Below are positions 1 to 9,249 of a stretch of DNA of 64,000 bases, piece by piece (position 1 is the stretch's first letter; each line of letters starts with the position of its first letter). The notes under the pieces were generated by a model. The model was not told the DNA's origin, searched no databases, and was given only the letters and a program-made list of their open reading frames with translations. Made by a program: the position numbers and the translations under genes. The stretch is taken from contig NC_015914.1 in the NCBI RefSeq assembly GCF_000222485.1, positions 6,157,274-6,221,273 of the forward strand, given 5' to 3'. Origin of the DNA: Cyclobacterium marinum DSM 745 (GTDB lineage Bacteria > Bacteroidota > Bacteroidia > Cytophagales > Cyclobacteriaceae).

Positions 1-1
1 T

Positions 2-1753
2 AATGATGAAGAGAATACGCTGAATAATATCATTGATAACTTGCTAAATGATGAAAACTCTCCAATTGAATATTTATTAAGAGAACACGAGTATTATTCC
101 ATCAATAAAATACTTGGTCGATTATCAGTTTCCCGGAAATTTTCAAGTGACATGATGGAGGTAAAATACAGCTCCAATGATGCAGGTATTTGCTACTACA
201 CCCTAAAATACATTGCTGAGTCCTTTATGAATGGTTACTCAAAAATGAAGGAGCTGGAAAATATTAATACCATTGCTTACTTCCAAAACCAGCTATCCAT
301 TGCGCAAGCCAAACTAAGGGACGCTGAAGAAAATTTAAAGGGGTTTATGGCCGATAATCGAATATTAAACTATTACGAACAAGGGAAATACCTCGATATT
401 GCAAAATTGGAGCATGACCAAGATGAGGAACGTTCAAGAAGACTTCTTTCCGGTACTGGCTATAATTTAGAACAGATCGAGGAGATGTTTGAAAATTTTG
501 ATCAGCGTCAAGTCATCATTGAAAATATATCTTTGTTACAGGATGAAATAGTAACTAGAAATTTAAAAATTCAGGGACTTTCTGTATTAGAAAACCAAGA
601 GCCCCAAATAAGAAATCTTGAAAATGAGATTGAGAGTTTAGAAAAAGAAATAAAAGTGCTTTCAGATGATTTGTTTAAAAATAGCAATTCAATTCAGGGA
701 GTGCAAAGAGAAACCATTCTTGACCAATGGCTGTCTTTAAAAATATCTTATGAAGAACAAAAGCAGGCACTTGAAGTGATGAAAACCCGAAAATCCTACC
801 TGCTCGATAAAATTGATGAATTTGCACCTTTAGGGGCTGAATTGAAAAAACTGGAAAGGGAGGTTAGTGTCAATGAAGACCAATACCTTTCAATCTTACA
901 TGGGCTCAATATGGCGTACCTTCAGAAATACGACCTGGAAATGGCTTCGACCCAGAAACTAATTGATGAACCTTATTACCCCAAGACAGCATTGGCCTCT
1001 AAAAGAATGCTAATGGTAATTGGTGGCATGCTGGGTACGGGTGGACTTGTGCTTACAGTAGTGCTACTTTCTTTTTTCTTAGATTCTTCTATAAAATCAG
1101 GCAAAAATGCTACCAAATTAACCACGCTTCCTGTTGCAGGAGGTTGGTTAAATGAAGATGCTATCTCCAAAAGCATTTATTTGGATGAATTGCATAACAA
1201 CCAAATCAAATTATTTTATAATAATTTGAGCATGCATTTTCCTGAGAATGGCCAAAAAATCATACTCTTTTATAGCCATCAAAAAGGAGAAGGGAAAACT
1301 TTTTTAATTGACCATCTGGTCAAAGAACTTACAAGACAAAATAGGAGCACTATATTTTGTGGAAATGAAGCTGACGCAAAAAAGGTAGTTTGTGAAAGCT
1401 TAGTAATTGATGAACAGACCATTTCCAATCCTAAAAAAGAATCGTATTTCTGGGAAGAAACCCTAACCAAATTGCCCCATGAATTTGTATTATGGGAGTT
1501 GCCAAACATTAAAGAGAAACCCTTCAACTATTCCTTAATTAACAAATCAAATGTATTGGTGTTGGTGACTGATGCAGGTAGATCTTGGACATCCTCCGAT
1601 GCATTTATTAATAATGGAATTACAGAAATGGTAAAAACCTCTCATTTGGTATGGTTAAATAAAATGCAAGCGGATGAACTAGAAGACATTAATGGTGAAA
1701 TACCAAAGAAAAGATCTTCAATTAGAACAAAATTTAAGCAGTTACTATCCTAA
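2..1753 (+). CDS. Wzz/BY-kinase-like exopolysaccharide chain-length protein (5' end outside window)
   Basis: Polysaccharide co-polymerase of the Wzz/Wzc type, expected in the inner membrane to control export and chain length. The frame is open back to base 2, so the gene starts upstream; the TTG at 41 is probably internal. Counting from that TTG, residues 65-275 are heptad-rich coiled coil, a GNVR-like stretch follows near 275-315, a membrane segment lies at about 322-347 and a P-loop domain fills 400-570. A Walker A (GEGKT, 416-420) is present. The Walker A' acidic residues are missing (IFCGNEAD) and Walker B reads LWELP with Glu for Asp. No tyrosine-rich tail follows, so kinase activity is doubtful. 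It is the first visible gene of the cluster, 18 bases before the polymerase gene. Confidence 0.8.
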   Translation, partial: NDEENTLNNIIDNLLNDENSPIEYLLREHEYYSINKILGRLSVSRKFSSDMMEVKYSSNDAGICYYTLKYIAESFMNGYSKMKELENINTIAYFQNQLSIAQAKLRDAEENLKGFMADNRILNYYEQGKYLDIAKLEHDQDEERSRRLLSGTGYNLEQIEEMFENFDQRQVIIENISLLQDEIVTRNLKIQGLSVLENQEPQIRNLENEIESLEKEIKVLSDDLFKNSNSIQGVQRETILDQWLSLKISYEEQKQALEVMKTRKSYLLDKIDEFAPLGAELKKLEREVSVNEDQYLSILHGLNMAYLQKYDLEMASTQKLIDEPYYPKTALASKRMLMVIGGMLGTGGLVLTVVLLSFFLDSSIKSGKNATKLTTLPVAGGWLNEDAISKSIYLDELHNNQIKLFYNNLSMHFPENGQKIILFYSHQKGEGKTFLIDHLVKELTRQNRSTIFCGNEADAKKVVCESLVIDEQTISNPKKESYFWEETLTKLPHEFVLWELPNIKEKPFNYSLINKSNVLVLVTDAGRSWTSSDAFINNGITEMVKTSHLVWLNKMQADELEDINGEIPKKRSSIRTKFKQLLS

Positions 1754-1771
1754 AGGGTACTTCTAACTACT

Positions 1772-3199
1772 ATGCAAATCACCAAAGCAAATATCTCAAA
1801 TAAAGTTTTTGCCCTGCTATTGGCCGGGCTTTTGAGTTTGTTTGTGGTTAAAACCGGGGTGATGGGTATTGGTTTAATGCTTGTCTTTCCTTTTGTATTG
1901 GCAGGTGGGATTTTTATGATGAGTCACCCTAACAAGTCACTAGCCGCAGGATTAATTTTTGCTTTTTTATCCATAGGTGCCATAAGATATGTCCCCAATT
2001 TACCTTTAGGGCTAACTGTGGATTTTGCATTGGCCATGTTAATTGTCAGTGCTCTTTTTCACAATAAAGTCGAGACCGATTTTTCAAAATTACACAATAG
2101 CCTCATTTTAGTTACACTAATTTGGATGGGGTATAATGTGGCAGAAATCTTTAATCCTGAAGCGAGAAGTGTTACGGCTTGGTTTTATGCGGTAAGAGGC
2201 ACCGCTTTGTATATGTTCCTCACAGTTCCTCTTACACTATTGTATGCCAATAAACCCTCTGATTTAAATCGCCTATTTATAATTGTTTTTGCTTTAAGCA
2301 TACTGGCTTCATTTTGGGGTTTGAGACAATTTTATATTGGCCTTGATTATGCTGAAAACAGATGGCTAGATGCGGGCTCCCGGTCAACTCATGTCCTTTT
2401 TGGCAATTTAAGGGTATTTAGCTTTTTTTCAGATGCTGGGCAATTTGGAGCAGGAATAGCTCATTCAGGGGTAATGGCTATGGTATTGGCACTGGGGCCT
2501 TTTTCATTAAAGAAAAGAATTTTATTTGCTGTGATGGCGCTTTTATTTTTTTACTTGATGATAATGAGTGGCACCAGAGGAGCTTTAATGGTTCCTGTTG
2601 CAGGCTCTTTAGCTTATTTATTTGCTTCAAAAAACTATAGGCTTATGCTTGCCGGGTTGATTGCCCTTGGCCTAGCTTTTTCATTTCTAAAATTCACTAC
2701 CATAGCCAATAACAATTACCAAGTCCGTAGAATGAGGTCTGCATTAGATCCATCAGACCCATCATTAAATGTTAGGTACTTAAACCAACGGAAATTTTCA
2801 GAATACTTAAAAACCAGACCCTTTGGGGGAGGTATTGGCACTTCGGGCTCATGGGGCCAAAGATTTAGCCCAGGCACATTTTTAGCGGAAACACCTAATG
2901 ACAGTTGGTTTGTAAAAATATGGGCAGAGATGGGTATAGTAGGTTTATACCTACACATAGGCATTTTGGCTTTTATAGCCGGAATGGGGCTGCTAAAAAT
3001 ATGGAAAGTCAAGGATCCTAGATTACGGCAAAAACTATTGGCTTTATTCGGAGGCTATGTCGGTATAGCTGCAGCGTCTTATGGCAACCCACTGTTGGGG
3101 CAAATGCCTACAGGAATCATTCTTTATATGTCATGGGCTTATTTTTTTCTAGCTGAAGACATGGATAAAAGTTTAAATAAACAATCAGAAAATGAATAA
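1772..3199 (+). CDS. O-antigen ligase/polymerase family membrane protein (Wzy/WaaL-like)
   Basis: Integral membrane protein of 475 residues with about eleven hydrophobic segments. It carries the features of the Wzy_C/O-antigen ligase family: a membrane helix ending in SGTRGA near residue 270, then a large periplasmic loop (about 300-385) with the motif TPNDSWF, then further helices. Such proteins polymerise or ligate lipid-linked repeat units on the periplasmic side. With a Wzz-like protein upstream and a flippase downstream, polymerase of a Wzx/Wzy pathway is the better guess than ligase. The end overlaps the next glycosyltransferase start by 8 bases, so the two are probably translationally coupled. 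Confidence 0.8.
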   Translation: MQITKANISNKVFALLLAGLLSLFVVKTGVMGIGLMLVFPFVLAGGIFMMSHPNKSLAAGLIFAFLSIGAIRYVPNLPLGLTVDFALAMLIVSALFHNKVETDFSKLHNSLILVTLIWMGYNVAEIFNPEARSVTAWFYAVRGTALYMFLTVPLTLLYANKPSDLNRLFIIVFALSILASFWGLRQFYIGLDYAENRWLDAGSRSTHVLFGNLRVFSFFSDAGQFGAGIAHSGVMAMVLALGPFSLKKRILFAVMALLFFYLMIMSGTRGALMVPVAGSLAYLFASKNYRLMLAGLIALGLAFSFLKFTTIANNNYQVRRMRSALDPSDPSLNVRYLNQRKFSEYLKTRPFGGGIGTSGSWGQRFSPGTFLAETPNDSWFVKIWAEMGIVGLYLHIGILAFIAGMGLLKIWKVKDPRLRQKLLALFGGYVGIAAASYGNPLLGQMPTGIILYMSWAYFFLAEDMDKSLNKQSENE

Positions 3200-4100
3200 A
3201 CCACTGATCTCTGTCATCACCATCAACTACAACGGCCTGGTTCATACCATGGGTTTTTTAGAATCATTTCAAAAGGTAAGCTATCCGAATGTAGAAATTA
3301 TAGTGGTAGACAATGCTTCCAAAGAATCTCCGGATAGTATCCTCGATAAATATCCTGAAACCATCCTTATAAAAAGCCCGGTTAATGAGGGGTTCGCAGG
3401 TGGAAATAATAGAGGTATGGAAGTTGCTAAAGGTGATTTTTTCTTTCTGATTAACAATGATACTGAAGTTGCTCCTGACTTGCTTGAGACCCTATTGGAA
3501 CGGACCGAAATAGTTGAAAATGTAGGTTTGGTTTGTCCTAAGATACTCTACCATGAAGAACCTGACATTATACAATATGCAGGTTTTTCAGCCATAAATC
3601 CCATTACCGGAAGAGGTAGAGGTAAAGGTTATTTGGAAAAGGATGAAGGTCAATACCAAGTAGCTGAAATCACTCAATTGGCACATGGTGCTGCCATGTT
3701 TATTCCCAGAAAGGTTGTCAAGGAAATAGGACTTATGGCAGAGCTATACTTTTTATATTATGAAGAAATGGATTACTGTGAACGCATCAAACAAGCAGGT
3801 TATGATATATGGTACGAACCTAAGAGCTATATTCTTCACAAAGAGTCTATGAGTGTAGGAAAAAACTCTCTGCTCAAAACTTATTATATGAGTAGAAACA
3901 GGTGGTTATACCTTAGAAGAAATGTAGCTTATCCTTTGTTTTTCTTTACAGCCGGGTATTATATGCTCATAGCCCTTCCAAAAAATCTATTGGTTCATGC
4001 CTTTAAGTTTGAATGGGGCCATTTTGGAAAGTATTTTAAAGGCTTTGTTGACGGGCTTTTTCTGAAAGACATCAAGGAAAACCCCACTTTAAACAACTAA
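3192..4100 (+). CDS. Family 2 glycosyltransferase (rhamnosyltransferase-like)
   Basis: GT-A fold glycosyltransferase of 302 residues that should add one sugar to the lipid-linked repeat unit at the cytoplasmic face. The N-terminus has the family start ISVITINYNG, an IIVVDNAS strand and loop, and the metal-binding motif NNDTE near residue 90. The YYEEMDYCERIKQAGY stretch near 190 has the acidic residues typical of inverting enzymes. A short hydrophobic segment near 255-275 may associate with the membrane. The start overlaps the polymerase gene by 8 bases. The sugar donor and acceptor cannot be read from the sequence. Confidence 0.85.
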   Translation: MNKPLISVITINYNGLVHTMGFLESFQKVSYPNVEIIVVDNASKESPDSILDKYPETILIKSPVNEGFAGGNNRGMEVAKGDFFFLINNDTEVAPDLLETLLERTEIVENVGLVCPKILYHEEPDIIQYAGFSAINPITGRGRGKGYLEKDEGQYQVAEITQLAHGAAMFIPRKVVKEIGLMAELYFLYYEEMDYCERIKQAGYDIWYEPKSYILHKESMSVGKNSLLKTYYMSRNRWLYLRRNVAYPLFFFTAGYYMLIALPKNLLVHAFKFEWGHFGKYFKGFVDGLFLKDIKENPTLNN

Positions 4101-4112
4101 ACAAAACGGACA

Positions 4113-5246
4113 ATGAGGATAGGTATAGAAGCACAACGCATTTTTAGAGAAAAAAAGCATGGCATGGACATGGTGGCCCTTGCCCTAATCAAAAACTTGC
4201 AACAGCTAGACACCGAAAATGAATATTTCATCTTTGTAAATGATACAGAAGACCCTTCTGCAATAAAAGAAACAAAAAACTTTAAAATTGTCCCCCTTAC
4301 CCCTGCACCTTACCCAATTTGGGAACAAAAACACTTAGCTAAAGCGGTAAAAACTTATCAATTAGATCTTCTTCACTGCACCAGTAATACGGCTCCTGTT
4401 GCATGTTCCGTTCCGCTTTTAATAACTCTCCACGACATTATCTATTTGGAAAAAATCAACCTAAAAGAAGGTACCTGGTACCAAAGACTTGGAAACATCT
4501 ACAGAAGATGGAATGTGCCAAAAGTAGTGAAAAAAGCAGCAATGATATTTACAGTCTCTCATTATGAACAGAAAAGGATTGTTCAGCATTTCAATATGAA
4601 AGATGATGCTGTTCAAGTGGTGTATAACGGTGTAGCCAATCATTTTAAGGTAGAATCTCCAGAAAAACAGGAAATTATTCGCAATAAATACAATTTACCT
4701 AAGGCATTCATTCTATTTCTGGGAAATACAGATCCTAAGAAAAATCTCAAAGGAGTGTTAAAAAGTTTAGCCATTCTTGATAAAAAAAAGGTGGATTATC
4801 CGGACATAGTAATGCCAGACTTTGGCAAAGAAGTACTGGTAAGTATGTTGAATGAGATTAAGGCGCCTCAACTGCTTTCAAAAATTCACCTGACCGGTTA
4901 TATTCCCAACGAAGATTTACCTGCCATATACAGTCAGGCTAAAGTATTTTTATACCCTTCATTAAGAGAGAGTTTTGGCCTCCCTATTTTGGAAGGAATG
5001 GCATGTGGTTGTCCAGTAATCACCGCTAACACCTCCTCTATGCCGGAAGTTGCAGGTGATGCTGCCATTATTGTTGACCCCTTTGACCCTTCGGCTATTA
5101 GTGCCGGCATAGAGAAGATATTGTCAGACGAAGTCCTTAGAAAAGAACTTATCAGTAAAGGCTATGATAGACCCCCATTTTTTGACTATAAAAAAGGGGC
5201 ATTGGACACACTCACTGCCTATAAAAAAATCCATGCTACACAATGA
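4113..5246 (+). CDS. Family 4 glycosyltransferase
   Basis: GT-B fold retaining glycosyltransferase of 377 residues. The C-terminal half has the GT4 donor-site signature, with FILFLGNTDPKKNL at the start of the second Rossmann domain and ESFGLPILEGMACGCPV near residue 290, followed by MPEVAGDAA. The N-terminal GIEAQRIFREKKHGM stretch resembles acceptor domains of mannosyl- or rhamnosyltransferases. It sits 12 bases after the family 2 enzyme and overlaps the flippase start by 4 bases (ATGA), so it belongs to the same transcript. Substrate unknown. Confidence 0.85.
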   Translation: MRIGIEAQRIFREKKHGMDMVALALIKNLQQLDTENEYFIFVNDTEDPSAIKETKNFKIVPLTPAPYPIWEQKHLAKAVKTYQLDLLHCTSNTAPVACSVPLLITLHDIIYLEKINLKEGTWYQRLGNIYRRWNVPKVVKKAAMIFTVSHYEQKRIVQHFNMKDDAVQVVYNGVANHFKVESPEKQEIIRNKYNLPKAFILFLGNTDPKKNLKGVLKSLAILDKKKVDYPDIVMPDFGKEVLVSMLNEIKAPQLLSKIHLTGYIPNEDLPAIYSQAKVFLYPSLRESFGLPILEGMACGCPVITANTSSMPEVAGDAAIIVDPFDPSAISAGIEKILSDEVLRKELISKGYDRPPFFDYKKGALDTLTAYKKIHATQ

Positions 5247-6577
5247 CTGATAAGAAATATTGGCTTACCGGTGGTTTTTTCACCATGATGCACCGAGGTG
5301 TAGATTTTGTTCTTGGCTTCATCGGTTTTATGCTTCTTGTGAGGGTATTTAGTCCTGAGGAATTTGGGATTTGGGTTTTACTTATCACCATAGTTGCAAT
5401 AATTGATATGGCTAGAAATGGTTTCATTCAAAATGGAATGATCAAATTTCTAGTAGGAAAAGAAAAGGCTATTCAAGCAAAAATACAAACCGCTTCAGTA
5501 TGGCTAAACACGGCATTAACCTTGATATTGGTTTTCTTATTGTGGATTTTGGCTGGGCCTCTAGAAAAATTATTAAATGCTAATGGTTTAGCTGACCTAA
5601 TAAAAATTCATTCCTTGATCCTTCCGGTATTGATTTTACATACACACAATATGGTATTGATGCAGGCAAAGTACGATTTCCAAGCTTATTTTTGGGCAGG
5701 CATAAGTAAAAGCCTGCCATTCTTTTTGGTGATTTTATTTGGCTATTTTTTAGACATAAAACTCAGTCTGATTGAACTGGCCTGGTATCAAAACTTGGCT
5801 TTTTTATTAGCCACAATTATGTCAGTTTATCAGGTCAGAAATTATTTAAAAATTCGTCTAAAAGCACAAAAATATTGGCTGAAAAGGATTTTTCACTTTG
5901 GAAAATATGTCTTCGGAACCAATTTAGTATCCATGTTAACCAATAGCTTGGACAAATTTTTATTAGGAGCTTTATTGTCTCCTGTACAAGTAGCCATGGC
6001 CAATACAGCAGGGAGGGTTTTGAATATGATTGAAATTCCTGTGAATTCTATAGCTTCTATTAGTTACCCAAAAGCAGCTGAAGCTCACGATAAAAAGCAA
6101 AGCAAAATGGTTGGTGAAATCTATGAAAAGACATTGGGGATGATGTTAAGTCTCACCATTCCTTTTTGGTTATTTTGTATGCTCTTCGCCCATTATATTG
6201 TCTTGCTGATAGCAGGAGAAGCTTATTTAGATGCCGTCCCATTTTTGAGAATCATGTCATTTATGGCACTAATTAAGCCTTTTGACAGACAATCCGGAGT
6301 ATTTCTAGATGCCATAGGTAAACCATTTTTTAATATGATTATGGTTTTCGGTACTTTCGTTTATGGAGCTATATTCAGCTATCTTTTCATCCAATGGTTT
6401 GGTTTAATGGGAGCTGCCTATGGCTTAATTCTTGCCTTGTTCACCACTTCAATAATAAAATTTATCATCTTAAATAAATTCGTTGACATACGAATTGGGC
6501 AATGTTGGATAAAAGCTTTTGAAAATTATCCCATTATGATCGAAACACTAAAAGATAAAGTGAAAAATAAATCCTGA
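5243..6577 (+). CDS. Polysaccharide flippase (Wzx, MATE-like fold)
   Basis: Membrane protein of 444 residues with about 12 hydrophobic helices, typical of the polysaccharide biosynthesis/oligosaccharide flippase family that moves undecaprenyl-linked repeat units across the inner membrane. The N-terminus has the usual pattern of an amphipathic start, a first helix, then FSPEEFGIWVLL, close to the family's RxLGPEEFG motif. It overlaps the upstream glycosyltransferase by 4 bases and ends 14 bases before the convergent gene at 6592. With the Wzz-like and Wzy-like proteins it completes a Wzx/Wzy-dependent export route. Confidence 0.85.
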   Translation: MTDKKYWLTGGFFTMMHRGVDFVLGFIGFMLLVRVFSPEEFGIWVLLITIVAIIDMARNGFIQNGMIKFLVGKEKAIQAKIQTASVWLNTALTLILVFLLWILAGPLEKLLNANGLADLIKIHSLILPVLILHTHNMVLMQAKYDFQAYFWAGISKSLPFFLVILFGYFLDIKLSLIELAWYQNLAFLLATIMSVYQVRNYLKIRLKAQKYWLKRIFHFGKYVFGTNLVSMLTNSLDKFLLGALLSPVQVAMANTAGRVLNMIEIPVNSIASISYPKAAEAHDKKQSKMVGEIYEKTLGMMLSLTIPFWLFCMLFAHYIVLLIAGEAYLDAVPFLRIMSFMALIKPFDRQSGVFLDAIGKPFFNMIMVFGTFVYGAIFSYLFIQWFGLMGAAYGLILALFTTSIIKFIILNKFVDIRIGQCWIKAFENYPIMIETLKDKVKNKS

Positions 6578-6591
6578 AAACCATTAAAAAA

Positions 6592-7818
6592 TTATTCCCA
6601 ATCTTTTTCAAGGTGCTTAAACTCATGTCTGCGCTGTTTCCATAAAACATCAATCTCCGTAATTTCATTATGGCTAGTAGCCATAAAATCCTTACTCGCC
6701 TTTCTAATATTGAGCATTCCTGAAATTTGGCCTAACACAAATAAGGGGATTTTAGGAATAGCCTGTAATACTTTCATCGGTGTTTTATTGAATAGCAATA
6801 ACAATAAAAAGGCGAGTGCAAACAACATTAAACTTCCAGTCAACAGAAAGAAATAAATCCAGTTGATAAACAAGGCAATTATAGCTAAGAGCCCACTAAG
6901 ACCTACCAACACCACCATAGGTGGCATAGCTGTCATCATGGCAAAATATACTCGGTTCCAATCCATTTTCAATAGCCCTTTACCTATTAATTTCAGGTTT
7001 TCAGGAAGCTGTCCAAAGTAGCTGTTGAGCCACCTCCCCCTTTGCCTTCCGATTTGTTCGGCTCCTGTAATTTTCTCATCAAATACTATAGCCGCTCCTG
7101 CATAGGCAATTATATACCCTTGGTCAACCAGTTCAGATTGCAAAGATTTATCCTCTGCTACAACTACCCCCTTTTTTTCTAAAATCAATAACTCTTTGGC
7201 AATATTTTCTTCATACAGATTTTTCTCAATGGACATACCGGAACCGGCGATTGTAGAAGAGGAACCCAATTGAAAAGGAAGATTTCTGACAGCAAAGTCA
7301 TAGTAATACTCTCCAAGTGCATCCAAAGAGGCATAGGTACCTTCAATATTTTTTGCAATTCTTTTCCCTTGCACAGCATTAAAACCATTGGCGTGATACT
7401 TACTGATTACGCGTAAAAAATGTGATGGAACAAGGTTATCCGGATCAAAAACAACCACATGGCTATGTCTTGTTTTCATTTCTTTTAAAACCAAGCCTAA
7501 AGAGGCCACCTTACTATTAAGAAATGGCCGGGGTTGGTAGATGGTCAGCTTTTCATGTGTCATTACATCCAATTCCCCTTCAATTCCATCTGCCACCAAA
7601 TAAATATGGTAATTGCGATAATCTTGTGCAAGCAAGGCCCTCACCAACGGCCATGCAATGTCTTTTTCTTTATAAACTGTGATAACGCAAGCAAAGTCTG
7701 CCGTTAGTTCCGCTTCCTTTAATTTAAATTTACCTCCTAAAAATGATATAAAAGTACTTAATAAAGGAAACAAAAGATAAAAGCTACAAATACAGGAAAT
7801 AATAATAAATAAGATCAA
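6592..7818 (-). CDS. Membrane-anchored family 2 glycosyltransferase
   Basis: Processive-type GT2 enzyme of 408 residues. An N-terminal hydrophobic segment (about 1-23) is followed by a GT-A domain with the metal motif FDPDN near residue 125, an acidic AED near 215 and a QRGRW motif near 260, as in cellulose and hyaluronan synthase-like enzymes. Three hydrophobic helices fill about 290-365. The order membrane helix, catalytic domain, QxxRW, membrane helices places catalysis at the cytoplasmic face. It runs against the rest of the polysaccharide cluster and is divergent from the glycosyltransferase at 7907, so it may be separately controlled. Substrate unknown. Confidence 0.85.
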   Translation of the reverse strand: MILFIIISCICSFYLLFPLLSTFISFLGGKFKLKEAELTADFACVITVYKEKDIAWPLVRALLAQDYRNYHIYLVADGIEGELDVMTHEKLTIYQPRPFLNSKVASLGLVLKEMKTRHSHVVVFDPDNLVPSHFLRVISKYHANGFNAVQGKRIAKNIEGTYASLDALGEYYYDFAVRNLPFQLGSSSTIAGSGMSIEKNLYEENIAKELLILEKKGVVVAEDKSLQSELVDQGYIIAYAGAAIVFDEKITGAEQIGRQRGRWLNSYFGQLPENLKLIGKGLLKMDWNRVYFAMMTAMPPMVVLVGLSGLLAIIALFINWIYFFLLTGSLMLFALAFLLLLLFNKTPMKVLQAIPKIPLFVLGQISGMLNIRKASKDFMATSHNEITEIDVLWKQRRHEFKHLEKDWE

Positions 7819-7906
7819 AGCTTCAAAAATTAAGGATTGTTATAAACCTAAATTTAAGCTTTCCAATGCGGAAAACATTGATTATTTTAGAAAAAAAACA
7901 GCTTTT

Positions 7907-9133
7907 ATGGAGGATTTTTCAAATCTTACGCTTGATAAGGTTACCATTGTTATGACCAGCATGTCCAGATGGGACGGTGAGTTTTCTTCTGCTTCTTGGT
8001 CACTAGCCAAAACTTTTGCCCAAAACCAAAAGGTAATTTATGTGGATTATCCATTTACCTTGCTTGATTATATGAAGGAGCGTAAAAAACCCTCCGTTGT
8101 CGCTAGAAAAAAGGCCTTGATTAATGGAACAGAAAGTCTTAAACCACTTACCCAATTTAGTCCTTTACTCTATACCCTTTGTCCACCATTAATGCTTCCA
8201 ATAAACTGGTTACCCTCCGGTAAGCTCTATAATTACTTCTCAAAATGGAATGACAGAAGGTTGGCAGGGGCCATAAAAAAGGCCATAAAAGCGTTAAACG
8301 AAGAGGACTTTATCTTTTTTAATTCCTTTAATCCGCTTTATTTAAGCAAATTACCAAGTAATTTTAAACCATTGGCTTTTGTTTATCAATCTAGGGATAA
8401 TATTAGGGCACTGGAACCCTACTTAAGAAAACATGGGGCAGGAAAAGAAATTGAAGCTGTAAAAAATGCAGATCTCAGCCTGGTAACTTCCCGGATGCTC
8501 CAAAAAGATTTAGAAAGTCTATCAGGAAAAAAAGTAGCCTATTTTCCAAATGCAGCGGATTTTGATTTGTTTAAAACAGCTTATGATGAAGTTGTGAAAA
8601 TCCCGGAAGACCTCAAAGATATTCCTCGTCCTATAATTGGCTACACGGGTAATATTTGTCACCGCTTGGATTACAATTTGATTGAAAGTATTTGTAAAAA
8701 TAATCCTGATAAAAGTGTCGTAATGGTAGGCCCTAGAAATCACCAAGGGCATACTCAAATTGATTTGGATAAAATTCCCAACCTATTCTTTACCGGACCA
8801 AAGAAAATTGAACAACTTCCTCAATATCTGGCCCATTTTCAATTATTGATATTGCCTTTTCTTTGCAATGAGATTACCAAAAGTATCTATCCTCTTAAAA
8901 TCAATGAATACTTAGCATCCGGAAAGCCAATAGTTGCTACGCCTTTTTCAGAAGACATACAGTCATTTCACCCTTTAATTAGCCTTGAAAAAATACCTGA
9001 AAATTTTAATGAAGCTATACAAAAGGAATTGAATACTGATTCAGATCAAAAAGCAAAATCCAGGTACCTTGAGGCTTCAAAAAACACCTGGAAAGGAAGG
9101 GTAAAGTTATTTTGGCAATTACTCGGCGGTTAA
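7907..9133 (+). CDS. GT-B glycosyltransferase, TuaH-like
   Basis: Glycosyltransferase of 408 residues resembling the TuaH-like (teichuronic acid) group. Visible landmarks are TMTSMSRWDGEFSS-like N-terminal residues, VIYVDYPF near 45, a VTSRML helix and YFPNAADFD at the domain junction near 205-215, IIGYTGNICHRLDY at the start of the second Rossmann fold, and a donor-site region with PLKINEYLASGKPIVAT near 340. The last motif matches GT4 logic with Asn-Glu in place of the usual Glu pair. It is divergent from the membrane glycosyltransferase, with about 88 bases between them. Its acceptor is unknown but the context is the exopolysaccharide. Confidence 0.8.
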   Translation: MEDFSNLTLDKVTIVMTSMSRWDGEFSSASWSLAKTFAQNQKVIYVDYPFTLLDYMKERKKPSVVARKKALINGTESLKPLTQFSPLLYTLCPPLMLPINWLPSGKLYNYFSKWNDRRLAGAIKKAIKALNEEDFIFFNSFNPLYLSKLPSNFKPLAFVYQSRDNIRALEPYLRKHGAGKEIEAVKNADLSLVTSRMLQKDLESLSGKKVAYFPNAADFDLFKTAYDEVVKIPEDLKDIPRPIIGYTGNICHRLDYNLIESICKNNPDKSVVMVGPRNHQGHTQIDLDKIPNLFFTGPKKIEQLPQYLAHFQLLILPFLCNEITKSIYPLKINEYLASGKPIVATPFSEDIQSFHPLISLEKIPENFNEAIQKELNTDSDQKAKSRYLEASKNTWKGRVKLFWQLLGG

Positions 9134-9160
9134 AAGGTGGCAATGTTTAGCCTTTAACCG
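9127..9160 (+). terminator. Weak hairpin at the end of the 7907 glycosyltransferase
   Basis: CGGTTAAA(A)GG pairs with CCTTTAACCG across a 13-base loop, with one bulged A. It overlaps the stop codon of the glycosyltransferase and is followed by only a weak T run, so termination is possible but not certain. Confidence 0.35.
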
Positions 9161-9249
9161 ACAAAATTACAATTCCATTCCCCACACCATAACGTGTCCA
9201 ATCATACAAAGACACTCTAAATAGTTCAATTTTATTATTATTAACGGTA

